Counted from the first letter of the stretch, positions 42,501 through 55,954 are shown. The stretch: DNA of 64,000 bases from Tubiluchus corallicola (GCA_030141605.1 JAQGDQ010000428.1:62001-126000); one strand, 5' to 3'. Numbers and translations are program-made. The notes: generated by a model from the sequence alone, not told the origin.

Positions 42501-45500
42501 TTAGCGTTCTATAATTACATTGATGCTGTTGTTCATTGTTTTTGTTTGTTAGGTGTTATTTACATTGTATATGTATCTGGATGAACACGAGCTTGTGACC
42601 ACATGTTTGAAGTTGAGGCAACAAGGCTTGGAGCTGGTGTGACTAAATTGCTTATAGATAGCCATGTACTCTAGCCTTGATAAAGTATATTTTGTTTTGT
42701 GTTATAGGCCTACTGAAAAGAAATTTATTTTACACATTACAAACAAATTTGTATTGCCGTTTTACCCATTGGCATCGCAGATGTTTATCAGTTTGACTAT
42801 GTTACTTTCAGAAATATGAAACAGTTGTTATGTATAACTAATTTTACTCTACATTAAGTGGCGTGGAACTGTTCCAGTGGATGCAGAAAGCTTAAATTCT
42901 GAGTTAAGTAACGTTCAGGTTAGAGTGATGGCACTAGTACCAGACACCAGTTTAAATTGAGTAGTAGTGTTGTGTACAATTCATAAATAAAAACAAAAAA
43001 GTAGTTAATCACAATAATGTTTTCCCCAAAATATCATTTTTTGCCAATAAACCTTGTTGTGATTAAGTATTTTTTGATTTTTTTAATACAGTATCTGTTA
43101 CAGGTTTAATACTAACATTGTAGTTTGGTTATGTATAACACATCACCCTCTGGAAATGAATGACAAGGACAAACTATTAGCACTTCCTTTAGATTTGTCC
43201 CAAATTCTCACATATAATTAAACTGTTTTATTGATGTTTGCTAATTTTTCATTTGAACTTTTAATATAGTTAAGTAATTGTGATCAATTTTTCGCCACTT
43301 TGTTGTATAAGATGATTAGTCCAAAATTGTTAACCTCTGCTATAGACATTATTTTTATGCTGCACATAAATATTGAATTTTTACATATTCATGTTAAATA
43401 AGGGTAAACACTGATATTAGTTTAATAATAATATTATTTTTTTGTTTTTGCTTCAGTAAATTTAAGTGCGGATGTAAAACAGTTGTGTGTCTACTGGACA
43501 CAGTTTCATGAATGTGGCAACAATTTTGAGCTGAATTTGGAGGATAGGACAACAGAACATAAAACTGGTTCTTTATTTTATAATAGCTTTATTGTTAGTT
43601 TTTTTGTACAGTATTGCATTGGCTTACAACAGTGTGTGATGCGTACTCGTGTTTCTCTATTTTAGAAGTGACTGTCATTAGCATATTATGTGTACGTATG
43701 TATTAAAAGTTAGAATGACAATCTTATTGTGAGCTAATGCAGGGAAAAGACACAGTGACGTTACTAATTCAAATCACAAGTTAACAATGAGCTGCCTTTT
43801 TAACAAGTAAGATGTGATTTTTATTAGTATTTTAGTTGTTAATTGTACTGCATAGAGAAACGATTTGTACATGTTGACACGTTTCCAGAATACAGCTATG
43901 ATGTCAATTGTCCAACATTGTTTTATGTCATTTTCTATTCATTTATTTCACAAAATATACATACACATTTACGTAAGAAACCACCTAATTTGTGTTTCGT
44001 GCAAAGCTAAGAATTGAGATTACAGAAGGCGCTTGAGAATCTATGAAGCAAGCTTATAGTATGCCAATTTCGTTTAGAAACAATAGTGGACTTATCTTTG
44101 TGGTTAATAACAACGTGAACAACAACAACGAATCAACAACTCCCGATCATTATTATTATTAACAAAACCTTTTGCCTAATGGCACATATGTAAAAGTGTG
44201 CAGCTTACTAAATACATGTATAATTTCCATGTGTAAGAGTTTCGTGTCTACAATCTTCCTTGAAAAATATGGTCAATAATAAAGAAAGCTTAAAATATAA
44301 AAAAGTTATGCGCAAAATACATACTGAAATATCGACGTTTTATGTAAAATACATAAAGAATCTAATTTCATACTGAACATTACTAAATCAAAGCAGCATT
44401 ATAGTAGCAGTAACATAATAATGTGCCATTATATATGGCATGGATTACATGTACAGCGGTTACGTTTTTTAAGTTGCATTCACTTCTATAGATGGCGCAG
44501 CATGCTAAAATGAACTGTAGGTTAAGCGTACGTGGCAAGGGAATGATTCCCATACTCATAGTCCCTTACTTTTACCGCGTTGCTGCCGTTTTTTTGGCAA
44601 CTATAACACTTAAAATTGGTGATGACATTTATAATGTCATTTAATATGAATAGTAAAGATTGCGTGGTCGTAAGGCTTTTTGCACACAGATCTTTCTTTA
44701 AGTTAAATCTTTACTTTCAACTAGTGCACATTACAATGTACGTGCGTGTTTTGTGTGATTGTATATCTGCTTAGAAAAATTGTTAAAAGTACAGTGTTAG
44801 GTTTTCCAAGAGTTGGCCGCAGATTGCTTTTTCAGCTAGTTTAGTGGCTTAGATAAGAATTCAAGGCTGCTGATTATCAGCAATTAGTTTAATAAGAGCG
44901 CATTTTCACGTTCGGAGAATGTTCAAAAAATTTACTAATTTGGCTGGCAGCAAAATGTCGAGATATTTTCCATATCGCTAAAGTTGGTAGAACAGGAACA
45001 TAGCAGAATTATAGTTTTCTTGTGTTTTGCTCATTAACCAAAGAAAAAGTGTCATAGCAGTTGTTTTTTTCTTGGATTTCACCTTTAATTGAGCTAAATT
45101 TATTATAAAACCCGCAGGCCGGCTCAGTTGAGATCAGTTGACAGAACAAGTTTTCTAGTTTCATGTCTATCGAGCAAAGCGAGAACAACACTCCTCTGAA
45201 TTAAAAATTTAGAAACGATTTCTGTAGAATTACTCGGTTATTATTGCCATCCAGGTATCCAGCTATCTCACATCACCTTCAATCAGATTTTTCTTTTCAG
45301 CGCCAATTTCACGTGATTAATGTGATAATGTCTCATTTCGGGACTCTGTACAACTTGCTTTCCCACGCTTATAATATAAATGTATCCAGTGACTATCTAC
45401 TATGGATTTCCGGTCAAAAGAGCTCTCTCTTGGCAACGCATGAAAAGAACATTATTGTTGGTCACGCACTGGAAAATCTGTAGGACATTTCGACGTTCCG

Positions 45501-45568
45501 CAGCCCAGGCTACTGTTGTGAGGCAATCTGTATGGCGTTTTGTCGCACTGTCAGGTAAATTATTATTT
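39546..45568. other. No gene recognised
   Basis: 6 kb of T-rich, AT-rich sequence downstream of CERS1. The plus-strand frames are all under 70 codons and unlike known proteins. It may include alternative CERS1 3'UTR. No TGF-beta cystine-knot sequence (GDF1) was seen, although human CERS1 shares a transcript with GDF1. Confidence 0.5.
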
Positions 45569-45816
45569 GAGGATAAATGATGTTAACTGCACAAAACCCA
45601 TTTGGTCAGCCGTGCACGTGTAAATGTTGAAATTACTTTCATTCGTCAACTACAAGCGGGGTACCACTGAGAATTATAGACAAGCGGATTTATTCTTAAG
45701 ACTTAACTTATTTCTGCTTCAAATTGGATTTGACAAATTGGACCTGCATTAAAATTGAAGATAAATGTTTTTAACTATACAAAAATCCCTGTTTGGTCAG
45801 TCATGCGCATAAATTA
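45569..45816. repeat. Pair of related ~58-bp direct repeats, period 188 bp
   Basis: 45569-45626 and 45757-45816 both read GA(G/A)GATAAATG, then TTAACT..ACAAAA.CCC, then TTTGGTCAG.C.TGC.C. The 130 bp between them is not obviously repeated. Confidence 0.75.
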
Positions 45817-46895
45817 TTTCCCCTCAGAAGGGCTTATGTGCAGTTATAATGGGTTAAATAATCCTCCAAACCCAACTAATTTCTTCCCTTTAAAAGACCT
45901 TTCCGACATGAAAAACGTAAACAGACAAACACTATAGTTTGAGCGTACATAACCAAATTTTTAACTCGCGTATGATGTACAGTATACAGAAACATAAAGT
46001 TTTGTCATATTGAACCGTAATACCGTATGATGTTACGTTATCCCACTAATCATTTTTATTTCAAGATTACTGATAAAAAGAACCCACCATACATAACCCC
46101 ATTTGTTGTTATAAAATATGGTTGAACATTAGGTGTGGTAATTCAAATTTATAATTAGTTTAACGAATCTAACATATCATAGTGCTAAAGAAATTACTAA
46201 CCATTTATACGAAGTGTTACTATTTTTGGAAGGTTGGGCATTTAAGTTAATCCGTGCTAATCCCCCTTTCCGTCAAAATTTTTTAAAATTTTAATATGCT
46301 TGATTTTGAATTAATTTATTCCTTATTAATGATAAATAGTTAATCACCTGCATTGAAACGGCGCTACCACATCACCCAGCACCTCATTAGAAATAAAGGC
46401 TTTTTCGTCTCACTGACGGAACACAACATCACACTATAATATATGTAATGGCCCTGTCATTATATCATATCATAATCATTCATACAATAATTATAATGTT
46501 ACATAGTTTACTTTCGCCTGCTCGCTGTCTATACTGTCTGCTATCTGCTGTTTATCAGCACACACACCAGAGTCAGATAATTAATAAGGCATATACATAT
46601 ACTCCCTTCTTAGTTGTTCTGTCTGTCTGTGTGTGTGTGTGTCAGCCTTTCTCTTAATCTACATCAAACAATACGTAAAATTATAGTTATATCAATACGC
46701 ATTACGGCCCGGCCGTATTTACTAGAAACGAATTATGACAAAAGCTCACAAATTATAATTATTTGTATTTTTCGCATGAAAAGATTATAGTTAATTATAA
46801 ATACAGTATATAATACTACGCTGCGTCTGCAAAAGAACTACATCACTGGTACAGCATCTACTCGATCTACCCTTGCACTACATAGTGGGTTAGGT
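45817..46895. other. No gene recognised; (GT)n tract
   Basis: AT-rich flank upstream of Sprouty. The only feature is a short TCTGTCTGTGTGTGTGTGTG tract at 46618-46642. Confidence 0.5.
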
Positions 46896-46953
46896 CCGGA
46901 AGTCGTAGGGGAGGTCTGTACTGTACAGCGTGCTTACAGCCATCCATATTTGG
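46896..46953 (+). promoter_or_regulatory. ETS site plus CArG box upstream of Sprouty
   Basis: CCGGAAGT (46896-46903) is a consensus ETS/ternary-complex-factor site. CCATATTTGG (46944-46953) is a perfect SRF-type CArG box, CC(A/T)6GG. The two lie 40 bp apart. ERK-dependent serum response elements combine exactly these sites, and Sprouty is an ERK-induced feedback inhibitor. They are placed 2 kb before the coding exon; the promoter assignment is inferred. Confidence 0.45.
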
Positions 46954-47103
46954 CTAACCATTCATTACGGTTGTGGAGTGCGACGCGAGTTACTGTTGTG
47001 CGTGGTTTTTCAGTGGCTAAATCTGTGTTTTGAATACTGTTGGATACTGTTTAGTTTTGTAATTATGTAGTGGATACTTGGATTTATTTTCTCATCTTCT
47101 CAG
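46954..47103 (+). other. Candidate Sprouty 5'UTR exon
   Basis: Sequence after the CArG box up to a donor, TCTCAG|GTGCGTG (GT at 47104). No long frame. Splicing to the acceptor at 48941-48942 would give a 1.8-kb intron, as in vertebrate Sprouty genes with a non-coding first exon. The start site is not known. Confidence 0.35.
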
Positions 47104-48942
47104 GTGCGTGTAAATTATCAATCACTAGAAAGTCGAAGTGCAAAGTTTACGCATTGCGATGTGGCTGTTCATTCATAAAAACGACTGTTCAAGCGCCATG
47201 TTAAATTGTAAACTTATCAGTATTAAGTTTTGCTTATTATGGATTCTGCTATAGAAATAGTGAGAGTATAGGTGTACGTAATTTGACTTTCTATTAATAA
47301 TAATTTAATTACACTGATAAAATTTTTTAGTGTTGTTTGAGTATCGGTTTTGTGATTCTATGTAACTACAAAACACTAAAGTAGATCCAGTATGTAAAAC
47401 CCACGGAAACCTTATTGATAAAGTCTGACAGTTGTTTGTGTAACTAGTTTACCCGAATTTATAAATTTAGGAAAACATTTGTATTACTTTGAGTGTACTA
47501 CGTAATTGTAATTTTTGTAGATTGGTTAAATTTAGGAAAACCTTGTAATTTTTCAAGATGGGAGTTTACTTGCTTTAAAAGCATGTTTTATTTTTGTTAC
47601 TCACTACAATAAATATTTTTATTTTACCATTATGACATTAACAAATAATACGTGGTAATGAATTTGGGATCAGGTCAGAATATAGAGAATAGAAGTCATG
47701 GTCACGGTATGTGGTTGGATGAGCGAAGTTGATCAACAGTGGCCTTGCCTGGTGAATGGATGACTGACTGTAATAAAACAGCTTCTGGACATTTTCTTCT
47801 GCATATTGTCCTGGTTTTTGGCTGCATCAAGAGAGCATGTATAAGTTTTCAAAACTGGCGAAGATACCTTGAGTGCAATTGAGTTGATTATTCTTGATAA
47901 TGTAAATATAAGTAGGCCCTGTCATTGAGTGCAGTGTGCTCTACTGTATTAAGAAGATCACTGCTGGATAGTCTGTCTTGAATGCTTTTTGTGTAGAGGT
48001 TGCTACGTTTTTAAGGTCGTTTGCAAGCTAAATTAAAAACTGACTATCCGTTCAGTGTCTGCATTGTATAATATCTGAATATCATCTCACTTTACAAAAC
48101 AATACTTTTCAAAACCCATTCATAAATACAGTACGTGAATAACGAAGTACAATACCTTTCATTCATGATTCTAAAGTTCTTTTTTGTAGCTGCGTAACCC
48201 AGTTTTTTACTGTACAGAACTCATGCCACAGCTTGAAGTTTGACCTGCTTACAAAAAACCGTGTTGACTGTATTTCACTGCTGCTAGTGAAACTAAAGTA
48301 ACCACCTACTTTAAATGTACAAATCATAGTTTTCAGCTGCAAAAATAGATATATAAAGCTACGTCATTAAAATTGCGTCTTTCCCTGTAGTTTCTTGTTA
48401 AGTGAGTTCTATTTCCGCATAACATTCTAGATTGGCACCGTGGCAGCAATTCTGTGTATGACAATGCGATTAAGAAATTTCAGATAAGATATCTTTGCAT
48501 TAGAGCGCAAGTGAATGAAACTGGGTTTACAGAGCGTTGAAACAACTACCGCAGACATTTTCGTTGTAAAAAAGTGAAATTAAACCTTCCTATTTGCATT
48601 TTATTAGTTTTAGTCAATCAAAAGCTAAACCGTTTATGTTTGTGCTTAAAAGTTCGGAAACTGTTATAATTGTGTTCGTAATTTAATTGATTTGTATAAT
48701 AATACATGGTAATGTTCATTGTTCAAGGACTAGAGTTTTTCGATCTATCTAGTAATAGGATGTAATAATATATTTTAATGATGAGCCATCATTTACGAGT
48801 CACACATTACACACAACCTGTTTCATGGTCAGCCTTTGCGTGTATTATAACATCACTCGGCCTTGACTTTTCGTAACATCGCCCACGCCAGCAGCATTTT
48901 CATTGAATAATATAGCAATTCATATTGTTTGTTTGTTTATAG
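47104..48942. other. Probable Sprouty 5' intron
   Basis: Non-coding AT-rich sequence ending in a clear acceptor (TTTGTTTGTTTATAG, AG at 48941-48942). Confidence 0.5.
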
Positions 48943-48965
48943 GGTTGTTTTCCGTCACGGTCTCC

Positions 48966-49841
48966 ATGGCCTCAACTACTGACAGGCCAAGACCCACATG
49001 TACTACATTCACTGCTAGGCGTGAGCCATCAACGCCGGTGCATCAACCACCTGCACCTCGAGTGGTTACTACCTCCTCCCTGGAAACATCCGATCATATA
49101 ATGGTAAGAGGATTGACTGACCGAGGAGGCCAGCGTGCAAGAGATAACCACTATGTAATATCACCTAGTCCACGTAATGCTAGTAATCAGCGCTCTCTGA
49201 GAGATGTAAATTATTATAGTGACAAAAAGACATTGCAGAGGAATCGTGCAAAGTCAAAAGAACCGGTTAAAGGTCGGGGAACGACGACGTATGTACGGCC
49301 GGATGGCTGGCACTCTAATGTTGTGCGGACACAACCCGAAAATAACGTCAGGCGTCACGAAAACGGCTCTGGTGATGTGATAATATGTGCAGACTGCGGT
49401 AGATGTAGATGCACAAAATGTAAAACGCCAAAGCAGCTTCCTTCAAGATGGTTATGTGGTGACGCATGTTTACTCTCAGGCGAAACACTAGTGGATTATT
49501 GTTCATGTATGTGTTGTGTTAAAGGTGGGTTGTACTTGTGCTACGGTGAGTCTGAGTCGGACAGTGGTGACGACATTATTGACAACCCCTGTACTTGCGA
49601 CACTGACCACAGGTGCGTCAGATGGACATGTTTGTCTATTTTGAGTACATTACTGCCCTGCTTACTTTGTTATTTGCCATTAAAAGGTTGCTTACGTTTA
49701 AGTGAAAGGTGCTACGCAAGATGTCGAAGTAACGCATGCAGGTGTCCAAGGTTACAACCACATCCTGAGCAGTCTCCACGGGTACAGCTTCCTGAACGTC
49801 GGTCAACTCCGAATAAGCATTTATTGCATTCGGACTGCTGA
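48966..49841 (+). CDS. SPRY: Sprouty, receptor tyrosine kinase/ERK feedback inhibitor
   Basis: Sprouty proteins are induced by and dampen FGF/EGF receptor-ERK signalling at the membrane. I chose the ATG at 48966 (TCTCCATGGCC). The frame is open further upstream, but the sequence before 48943 is a splice acceptor. The product is 291 residues. Residues 61-67, N-H-Y-V-I-S-P, fit the N-x-Y-x-x-x-P pattern of the Cbl-binding tyrosine (human SPRY2 N-E-Y-T-E-G-P), with Tyr63 as the phosphosite; Val replaces the usual Ser/Thr after it. The Cys-rich Sprouty domain (about 141-261) begins C-A-D-C-G-R-C-R-C and continues with L-P-S-R-W-L-C (human L-P-S-D-W-I-C), V-D-Y-C-S-C-M-C-C-V-K-G, D-N-P-C-T-C, and L-P-C-L-L-C-Y-L-P-L-K-G-C-L (human L-P-C-L-W-C-Y-L-P-A-K-G-C-L). 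The coding region has no intron, as in vertebrates. Spred is excluded by the lack of an EVH1 domain. Confidence 0.95.
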   Translation: MASTTDRPRPTCTTFTARREPSTPVHQPPAPRVVTTSSLETSDHIMVRGLTDRGGQRARDNHYVISPSPRNASNQRSLRDVNYYSDKKTLQRNRAKSKEPVKGRGTTTYVRPDGWHSNVVRTQPENNVRRHENGSGDVIICADCGRCRCTKCKTPKQLPSRWLCGDACLLSGETLVDYCSCMCCVKGGLYLCYGESESDSGDDIIDNPCTCDTDHRCVRWTCLSILSTLLPCLLCYLPLKGCLRLSERCYARCRSNACRCPRLQPHPEQSPRVQLPERRSTPNKHLLHSDC

Positions 49842-50611
49842 CAGTGAATTATATAAATGTGCAAGTATTTCGCCGGGCAGCAAGTGTTCTATTGTTTTTT
49901 ATATTATGATATTGTGCTGACATTAAGATTTTGTTATCTAAGTATTATAATCCAAGTCAGGTTTTCTCTGGGATCTAATTTTCATTCTAATGCATGGTTC
50001 TGTCTATAAAATGATCTGTCAAATGAAATTTTGCAGTGATTGCACAAGTTTAATAATTTAAATTTATTACAGGTAGCACGTGCACGGTTGTAACACGCCA
50101 ACATTTTTCAAGAATGAAATTGTAATTCATTCATAATTTATTCGGCAATAATAATGATGAACAGCCATAGCGACCTACATTTTTATCGAGGGTTATCCCT
50201 GACATTAATTTCATTAGCCACTTCGTGTTTACCGCGCTGTGTATACGTTCTTCATTCGTTCTAGCAGTTATTTTCAAGTCTACTTATTTTGGTAGAGAGG
50301 TTATGTGTTTGTTTATAGTAATAAATTCTCAAACGTACTTATTAATGTAAATAAGTGGAAATCTATCGACCGTTTTTAGTTTTGTATTAGTAAATAGAAG
50401 CGGAGGTTTTAGATTTTCATACTTGTTGTGTATTTTGTACATAATAGAGCAAGTTTAAAGTCTTGCATTTGTTTGTGCAGAGGATATTTATTCTTTCATT
50501 CTTGAGTTTATTATTGAACGTATAAATATGGTACAGTATATTTATTTGCTAAATTGAGAAAGTAATTAATCTGATAAGATTTTGTTTTCATTTGACATTT
50601 TTGTTAATAAA
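49842..50611 (+). terminator. Sprouty 3'UTR and candidate poly(A) signals
   Basis: AT-rich sequence after the stop. AATAAA occurs at 50320-50325 and 50606-50611, either of which would give a 0.5-0.8 kb 3'UTR. Confidence 0.5.
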
Positions 50612-53600
50612 ATCACATACGAAGATGTGGCTAAAAACTAAATTTATCTCTGTAACTTTTACTTCTTTTATTATGTTTTATGCGTAGTGACCAAGATGCA
50701 TTAGATAGTATTTTGATAAGTTCCTACCGTTAATTATTAGTACATACTATACTATATAATCTACACCCTACAAATCTGTAATTTAATTCCAAGTAATTTG
50801 CGAATGATCTTGACTAAGTTTTTATATTTTTCCCTTGAAAGTCTCAAACCACCTTAGTTCTTACTTAGCCTCGAGTGAAAAGATGGGGGCAGATTGTTGC
50901 TCTGAATTTTGGGTTATTTGACACACTAAACACTCGTTACGTTGTAGCGAGCGTGAGGGAAACGCACAGGTTTTTTTAGTACGTCAGATACAGTATCCAT
51001 CACACATGGAAACGTGCAGTATATCAGGAACATGCCCCTGAGTTACGCGTGCAGCTGCCGCAGACGAATCTAAACACAGGATGCTCAGAATAGCAGCCAA
51101 ACAGCGGTAAAGCTGCTTTACATTTTGTCTGCATGTAAGCTCACAGCAGTTAATTAGGATCGAAAGCAGAAGCCGTGCTGTTTCCTGCGGGAGAGGAGAG
51201 ATGCTTCCCGATTTCAGATTTTTTTTGGTACTGCGACTAAACTTCTTGACGGAGTGCTGTTCAGCCCGTCCTGTCCAAGTTTATGAAGCAGTTTTGTAAG
51301 AATTCGGTTTCAAAATACTAGATAACCGTAACTACATTTTTTGGAACTGTTTGGTTTTTGACTCGCCTTCTAAATATATCTACAAGCTCATACGCTTTTC
51401 TAATGTTGGTGCGATTTAACTAAACTTTAATACTGCCTGCTCTTTGCCCTTCAAGTTTTATATCACTTTGGCAGCGTACTGTACTTTCATGTTGTGAATG
51501 GACTGCAAACTTTGACAAGCCCTTATTTCTTTTAACCTATGAAGTGATGAATGAGCACACGGTGTACACTAGCATGCTGTCTGCTGTACGTCGTTTTAGT
51601 TGAAGTTTCTGGAGCAAATATTGTTTGTCCTCAGTGTGACCCCTGCTGCATAATTATTGTACAGCATAAGGGCGTGCGGTACAAAACTACTGCTTGAAAT
51701 TCCTAAACTAGTTTCTTTAGATAAAGTAGATTAGTTTAACTTTTTATGATAATCTTTAGCGGTGGTGTCCGTGTAGTTACTGCATGGGGTGTTTTGTTTT
51801 TACAACGCAAGTAAGGTCTATAATCCACTTCAGTACCTTTAGTTGTTTATTTTGAAAGAAAAATAATATACAAATGTTAAATCGCTATTTTTGCACTAGC
51901 GCAATACACCATGTGGACGTGAATTATTTGTAAACTTTTAACTACAATAGCAGTTTTTGAGCAGTAATAATAGAATCATTGTACCTATTCTTTTTATTAT
52001 TAATTTTGTTTAAAATTTTTTTGAGCATATTGTATAAGTATTATTTAAAGAAGAGTTTACAGCCTGATAATTGCATGACAATGATGATGATGTAGCAGTA
52101 GTAGTTTGAGTCAATCTGAGTAATTTTATTAGTCAAAACCAAAATCATACTTTGAGTCATTGGCGTTTACGCTTGCCACTTACTGCTATAGTGAATTGTT
52201 ATAGTATAATGCAGTATAAGTGCGGTACTGTCATAAGAGCTAGCCTTGGTTTAGTGTAAGCGTAAAAACGAACAAGTGATAAGTGGGCTTACAGTATACT
52301 ACTAATATAATGCAAGGTGCAAACAAATCGTAGGTTTTTATCAACGCCGAGCCAGATACATTGGGGGTAAAGATCAGTGTTGTGTTTGTTTTTAGCCAAC
52401 CTAGTGCTTGTTGCGAGCAGGATGCGCTTGTTTGTTATTACTGTTTGCCTAAGCGTTAGGCCCGCGAAGAACAGGGTTCTTGTCAGGAGTTGTGGTCGTC
52501 TCCTGAAAATAAATTCAAATGTCAGATGACATGTGCGGGGCAGATCTATGAGCATGCGAAGAGGAAGGGAAATGTATTCACATTAACTACTCTCTCTCGC
52601 GCATTTTGTTTAAATGCAAAAAATTAAGTTGCTGTGCCTCATAAAAAACAATTTTTATTGACCCTTCAGTCGTAAGAGGAAAAATGTCAACCGTAATGCG
52701 TATATCTAGACTTTGAAACGGAGAAGGCGGTCGATTGAGTATAAATTAACTAGTCCAATTATAAACTCAGTCACTACCTTTTCATGTAGCATTCTAGGCA
52801 AGTCACCCAAAACGGTCTAACAGCGAAACTAAAAGTGGACGATGTGCCTTCCAGCTGTTACTAAGTATCTTTATTGATCATAGTGATTTTTAGTTATTTG
52901 CTTTGAGAATTATGATAATCTTGCGGTTCTCCAATCTCACATAGAACCTCCACGCGCTGGATCAGCACGGGACGTCAACACGGGCGTATTTTCACAGTTC
53001 TGTCTTCCTACCGCGCGCACATCCACATGTAAACAGTTGGACGGCTAGCGGACGGATAAGTGTAATCGTATAGCTTCGTCGACAACCTTCCAATAACAGA
53101 AAACTTCCCGTCTTTGTGAGGGCAGGCGAACCACAACAAGAGGACGTGTGTGAGACCCAACAGACGTGCGGTGGCGGTCGGTGGAGGCTTACCGTCTCTA
53201 AATAGATTACATATTGTTTAGGAATGATTTCAGACAATTGGTGGAAAAAAGGAAACTTCATTAGTACCAGACAGTCTAATGCTGCGTTCATCCACCTTTC
53301 GTTGATAAGTTAATGAAGTTTGCTTTTGTGTTTTCTAGGGGGAATGGAGCTATTAAGCATTTTTCGTGAAGTAACCGTCCTGTTAATTCGTCAGATATAA
53401 TGATAGTCGATTAGTTCAATCGAGCACGGATAACTATTATTAACGACTAATTGCCATTATTAGATACGGACGATCGCGAACAGTCTCTGTCTCCTAGAAA
53501 TCTATAAACGCGGTGTTTATCTACCGCAACACCAAAAAATCTACGATGTTTCAATACACATGTACCATCTAATTTCGCCTGATAAGTCAACTAGGGTTAT

Positions 53601-55032
53601 TTAAACTTTTAAAAAATTTGAATGTAGATTCCGCTTCCTCTATTTATAGAAGCAGTACTAAATAGGCTCTTCCGGTTTCTTCTTTTCCGTTCTATTGCGT
53701 CAGACAGGGAACGATTTAAAAGTCGTGAATGCGGAGGTGGGTCGCTAGTCGCATGTTTTCACAGAAGAGAACGCTTGTTTTCCGCCGGGAGGAGTTTTAC
53801 ACCTCGCCTCCTACAGTGCTGAGGCTACTTTACCCCACTGTTCCTACAGCTTGCGCTAACCGAGTCAGCATGCAATTTCCTGTAGAATGCTGTAATCTAA
53901 TTCTTGGCGACCAAGCCCTACCAGAATGCAGCATCTCAAACCGCCGAATGTGGGTAATCGCGGGCAATTTGTAATGAAATCGTTGTCACATGACAGGAAC
54001 TGGGCTCGTTTACTGCTAGTAATTATTATGCAATTATTCGTATCGTGTAAAAGAACGTTGAACGGGGGGCAGGTTTGGCTTGACACTGGCCATTATGCAA
54101 GAGGAAATATTACTTGCTTCTGCAGATACCGTCTTTTTAGCTAGAGCGCAGCTGTGCGATCAATTGAAACGCAAATGACGGACCGGCGGAAGTAATAAAT
54201 AAACGTAGAAAATGCCGCAAACTACATATCTCAAAACCGAGATTCTTTACAAATTGATGAGAAAATATCCTTGTTGGTCAAATAGTGTGCAACAGGCCGT
54301 CATATATGAAGAGTCCTTTTAATTAGTTTGATTCGAAACAGAAGCAGGCCTGTTGCGGAGCAATAGGATTGCGTGTCAGCAACATTAAATCGCCACAGGA
54401 ATGTTGCTACAATACTCGCGTTGTTTCATAAGATCACGCTTGTTTTGTAAAACCAAGGACGCAAGTGTTTTCATAAGCTACTTTACGGGACACACGATTA
54501 AGAAAGAACAATACGAACACGTGCAGTGCATACTTCACTTTTTATCAAATTATGAAAACTTATCATTTTGCAAAAAGGCCTATTGCATGCGCCAGGAAAC
54601 TTATCCCAACTTATGATTTTGTGCTCGGGCAGCTGTAGAGCCTCACTGCCTGGGCTTGTCATAAAATTGTGGCGTGACTATAACGCAGTTATAAAAATCA
54701 ACGACGTATTAGTTTCTCGGCTTTCTCTTGTGTTTTTACGTTGATGTTAACCTGCTGGCAGCAGTTCGAAACAGCTGCATCCGCATAGCAGACAAACATG
54801 CAACACTCCGACTGTCTGTTCTACAGCTGCTGACGTCAGACGTGTGGGCAGGCAGAGAGTTACAAAACTTCAACAAATCCTGTTAGTGGGATTTTCTTGG
54901 TGAAAAGTCATTCAGAAAACTTCTTCATTTTTCACGAACTTGTGACGCATTTACGGCATCTGGCGTCACTATATTCATAAAAATCCTAATAGTTACAACA
55001 TTTTGCAACTCTGGGACTTTTTATTTCAACAT
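50612..55032. other. No gene recognised
   Basis: 4.4 kb without a supportable gene. The patch at about 52980-53170 is less AT-rich and CpG-containing, but its frames resemble no protein I know. It could be an isolated promoter or non-coding exon. Confidence 0.45.
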
Positions 55033-55127
55033 AGTAATACAAATACGAATTACTGATACAAATACAAGTAGAAACACCAACAAATACTAATACAAATAAC
55101 ACTAATACAAATTACTAATACAAATTT
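55033..55127. repeat. Degenerate (ACTAATACAAAT)n tract
   Basis: Irregular repetition of ACTAATACAAAT-like words, for example at 55086-55097, 55101-55112 and 55113-55124. Confidence 0.75.
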
Positions 55128-55954
55128 TTATTTGCGGTAAAAGCACACTCAAACGCGGTGAGCATTGCATTCGTTAGAAGAAAGCGTGGCGGCGGAAATA
55201 AGGCGACTATGAAGTTTAAGCAGCAAAAGTAATGAAAAGTAGTTCTTTGTAGTGTGTAATAATCGTGAAAGAATTATAAACATTACAGAGATTTTGAGAC
55301 TTCAATGTGTACTGTAGTCTTTTTCCGACGTGAGTTCCCGGTTTTGTAGGTCAATAAAAGCAGACGGTTTTTGTCCTTACTGTGTGAATAATAGAAGTAG
55401 AAATATCACGAAGTAAACCTTTTGATTCAGTCTAATTCGTGTATTTTGACAATGCATTGCAATTTAAGTACTTTCACGTTTTCCACTGAATATATGAGTT
55501 GTACGTCGCGACAAGTACGGAGGAATATAAAAATGGTCAAAACAGCCTTATGTAATTTTTGAACGGCCCCTTCCCTAAGCACACTAACGGCTGACGTTGA
55601 TGCGCGAAATAAATTGTTTTGGGAAACTGCTGAGCAGCAGACGGCAGATCTAGCGATTATTTTATATGGGTCAATTTCGGTGTTTCCCTTTGGCTGTAGG
55701 TTAAATTAATTACTGGTTATAAGAGTGCGAGTGAATGTGTATAAATTTGTGTATTATACAGTAAGCCAAAAGCGAACAATCTGCGCTTTTGATAATGCTG
55801 AAAGCTATTATGGAATCCAATTGTTCAAAAATTGTGACGGTTTTATTACGCATGCGCAGCAATGCCACCATGCACATTTGTGCCCGTGGAAACCGAGTAT
55901 TAGCTCGCTGCCCCCAACCCAGACCCAAATTTAATATCTCAGCATCACTAGGAG
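55128..55954. other. No gene recognised
   Basis: Mixed-composition flank containing a palindromic CGCATGCGCA (55849-55858), an NRF1-like motif. No gene was found that would use it. Confidence 0.4.

Noticed and set aside
39546-48900. Search for a GDF1-like gene downstream of CERS1, as in mammals
   Set aside because: No cystine-knot cysteine pattern or furin-type site in any frame that I could read.
48903-48965. Upstream start for Sprouty giving a hydrophobic, signal-peptide-like N terminus
   Set aside because: The stretch contains a splice acceptor (TTTGTTTATAG), and Sprouty proteins are cytosolic, so the Met at 48966 fits better.
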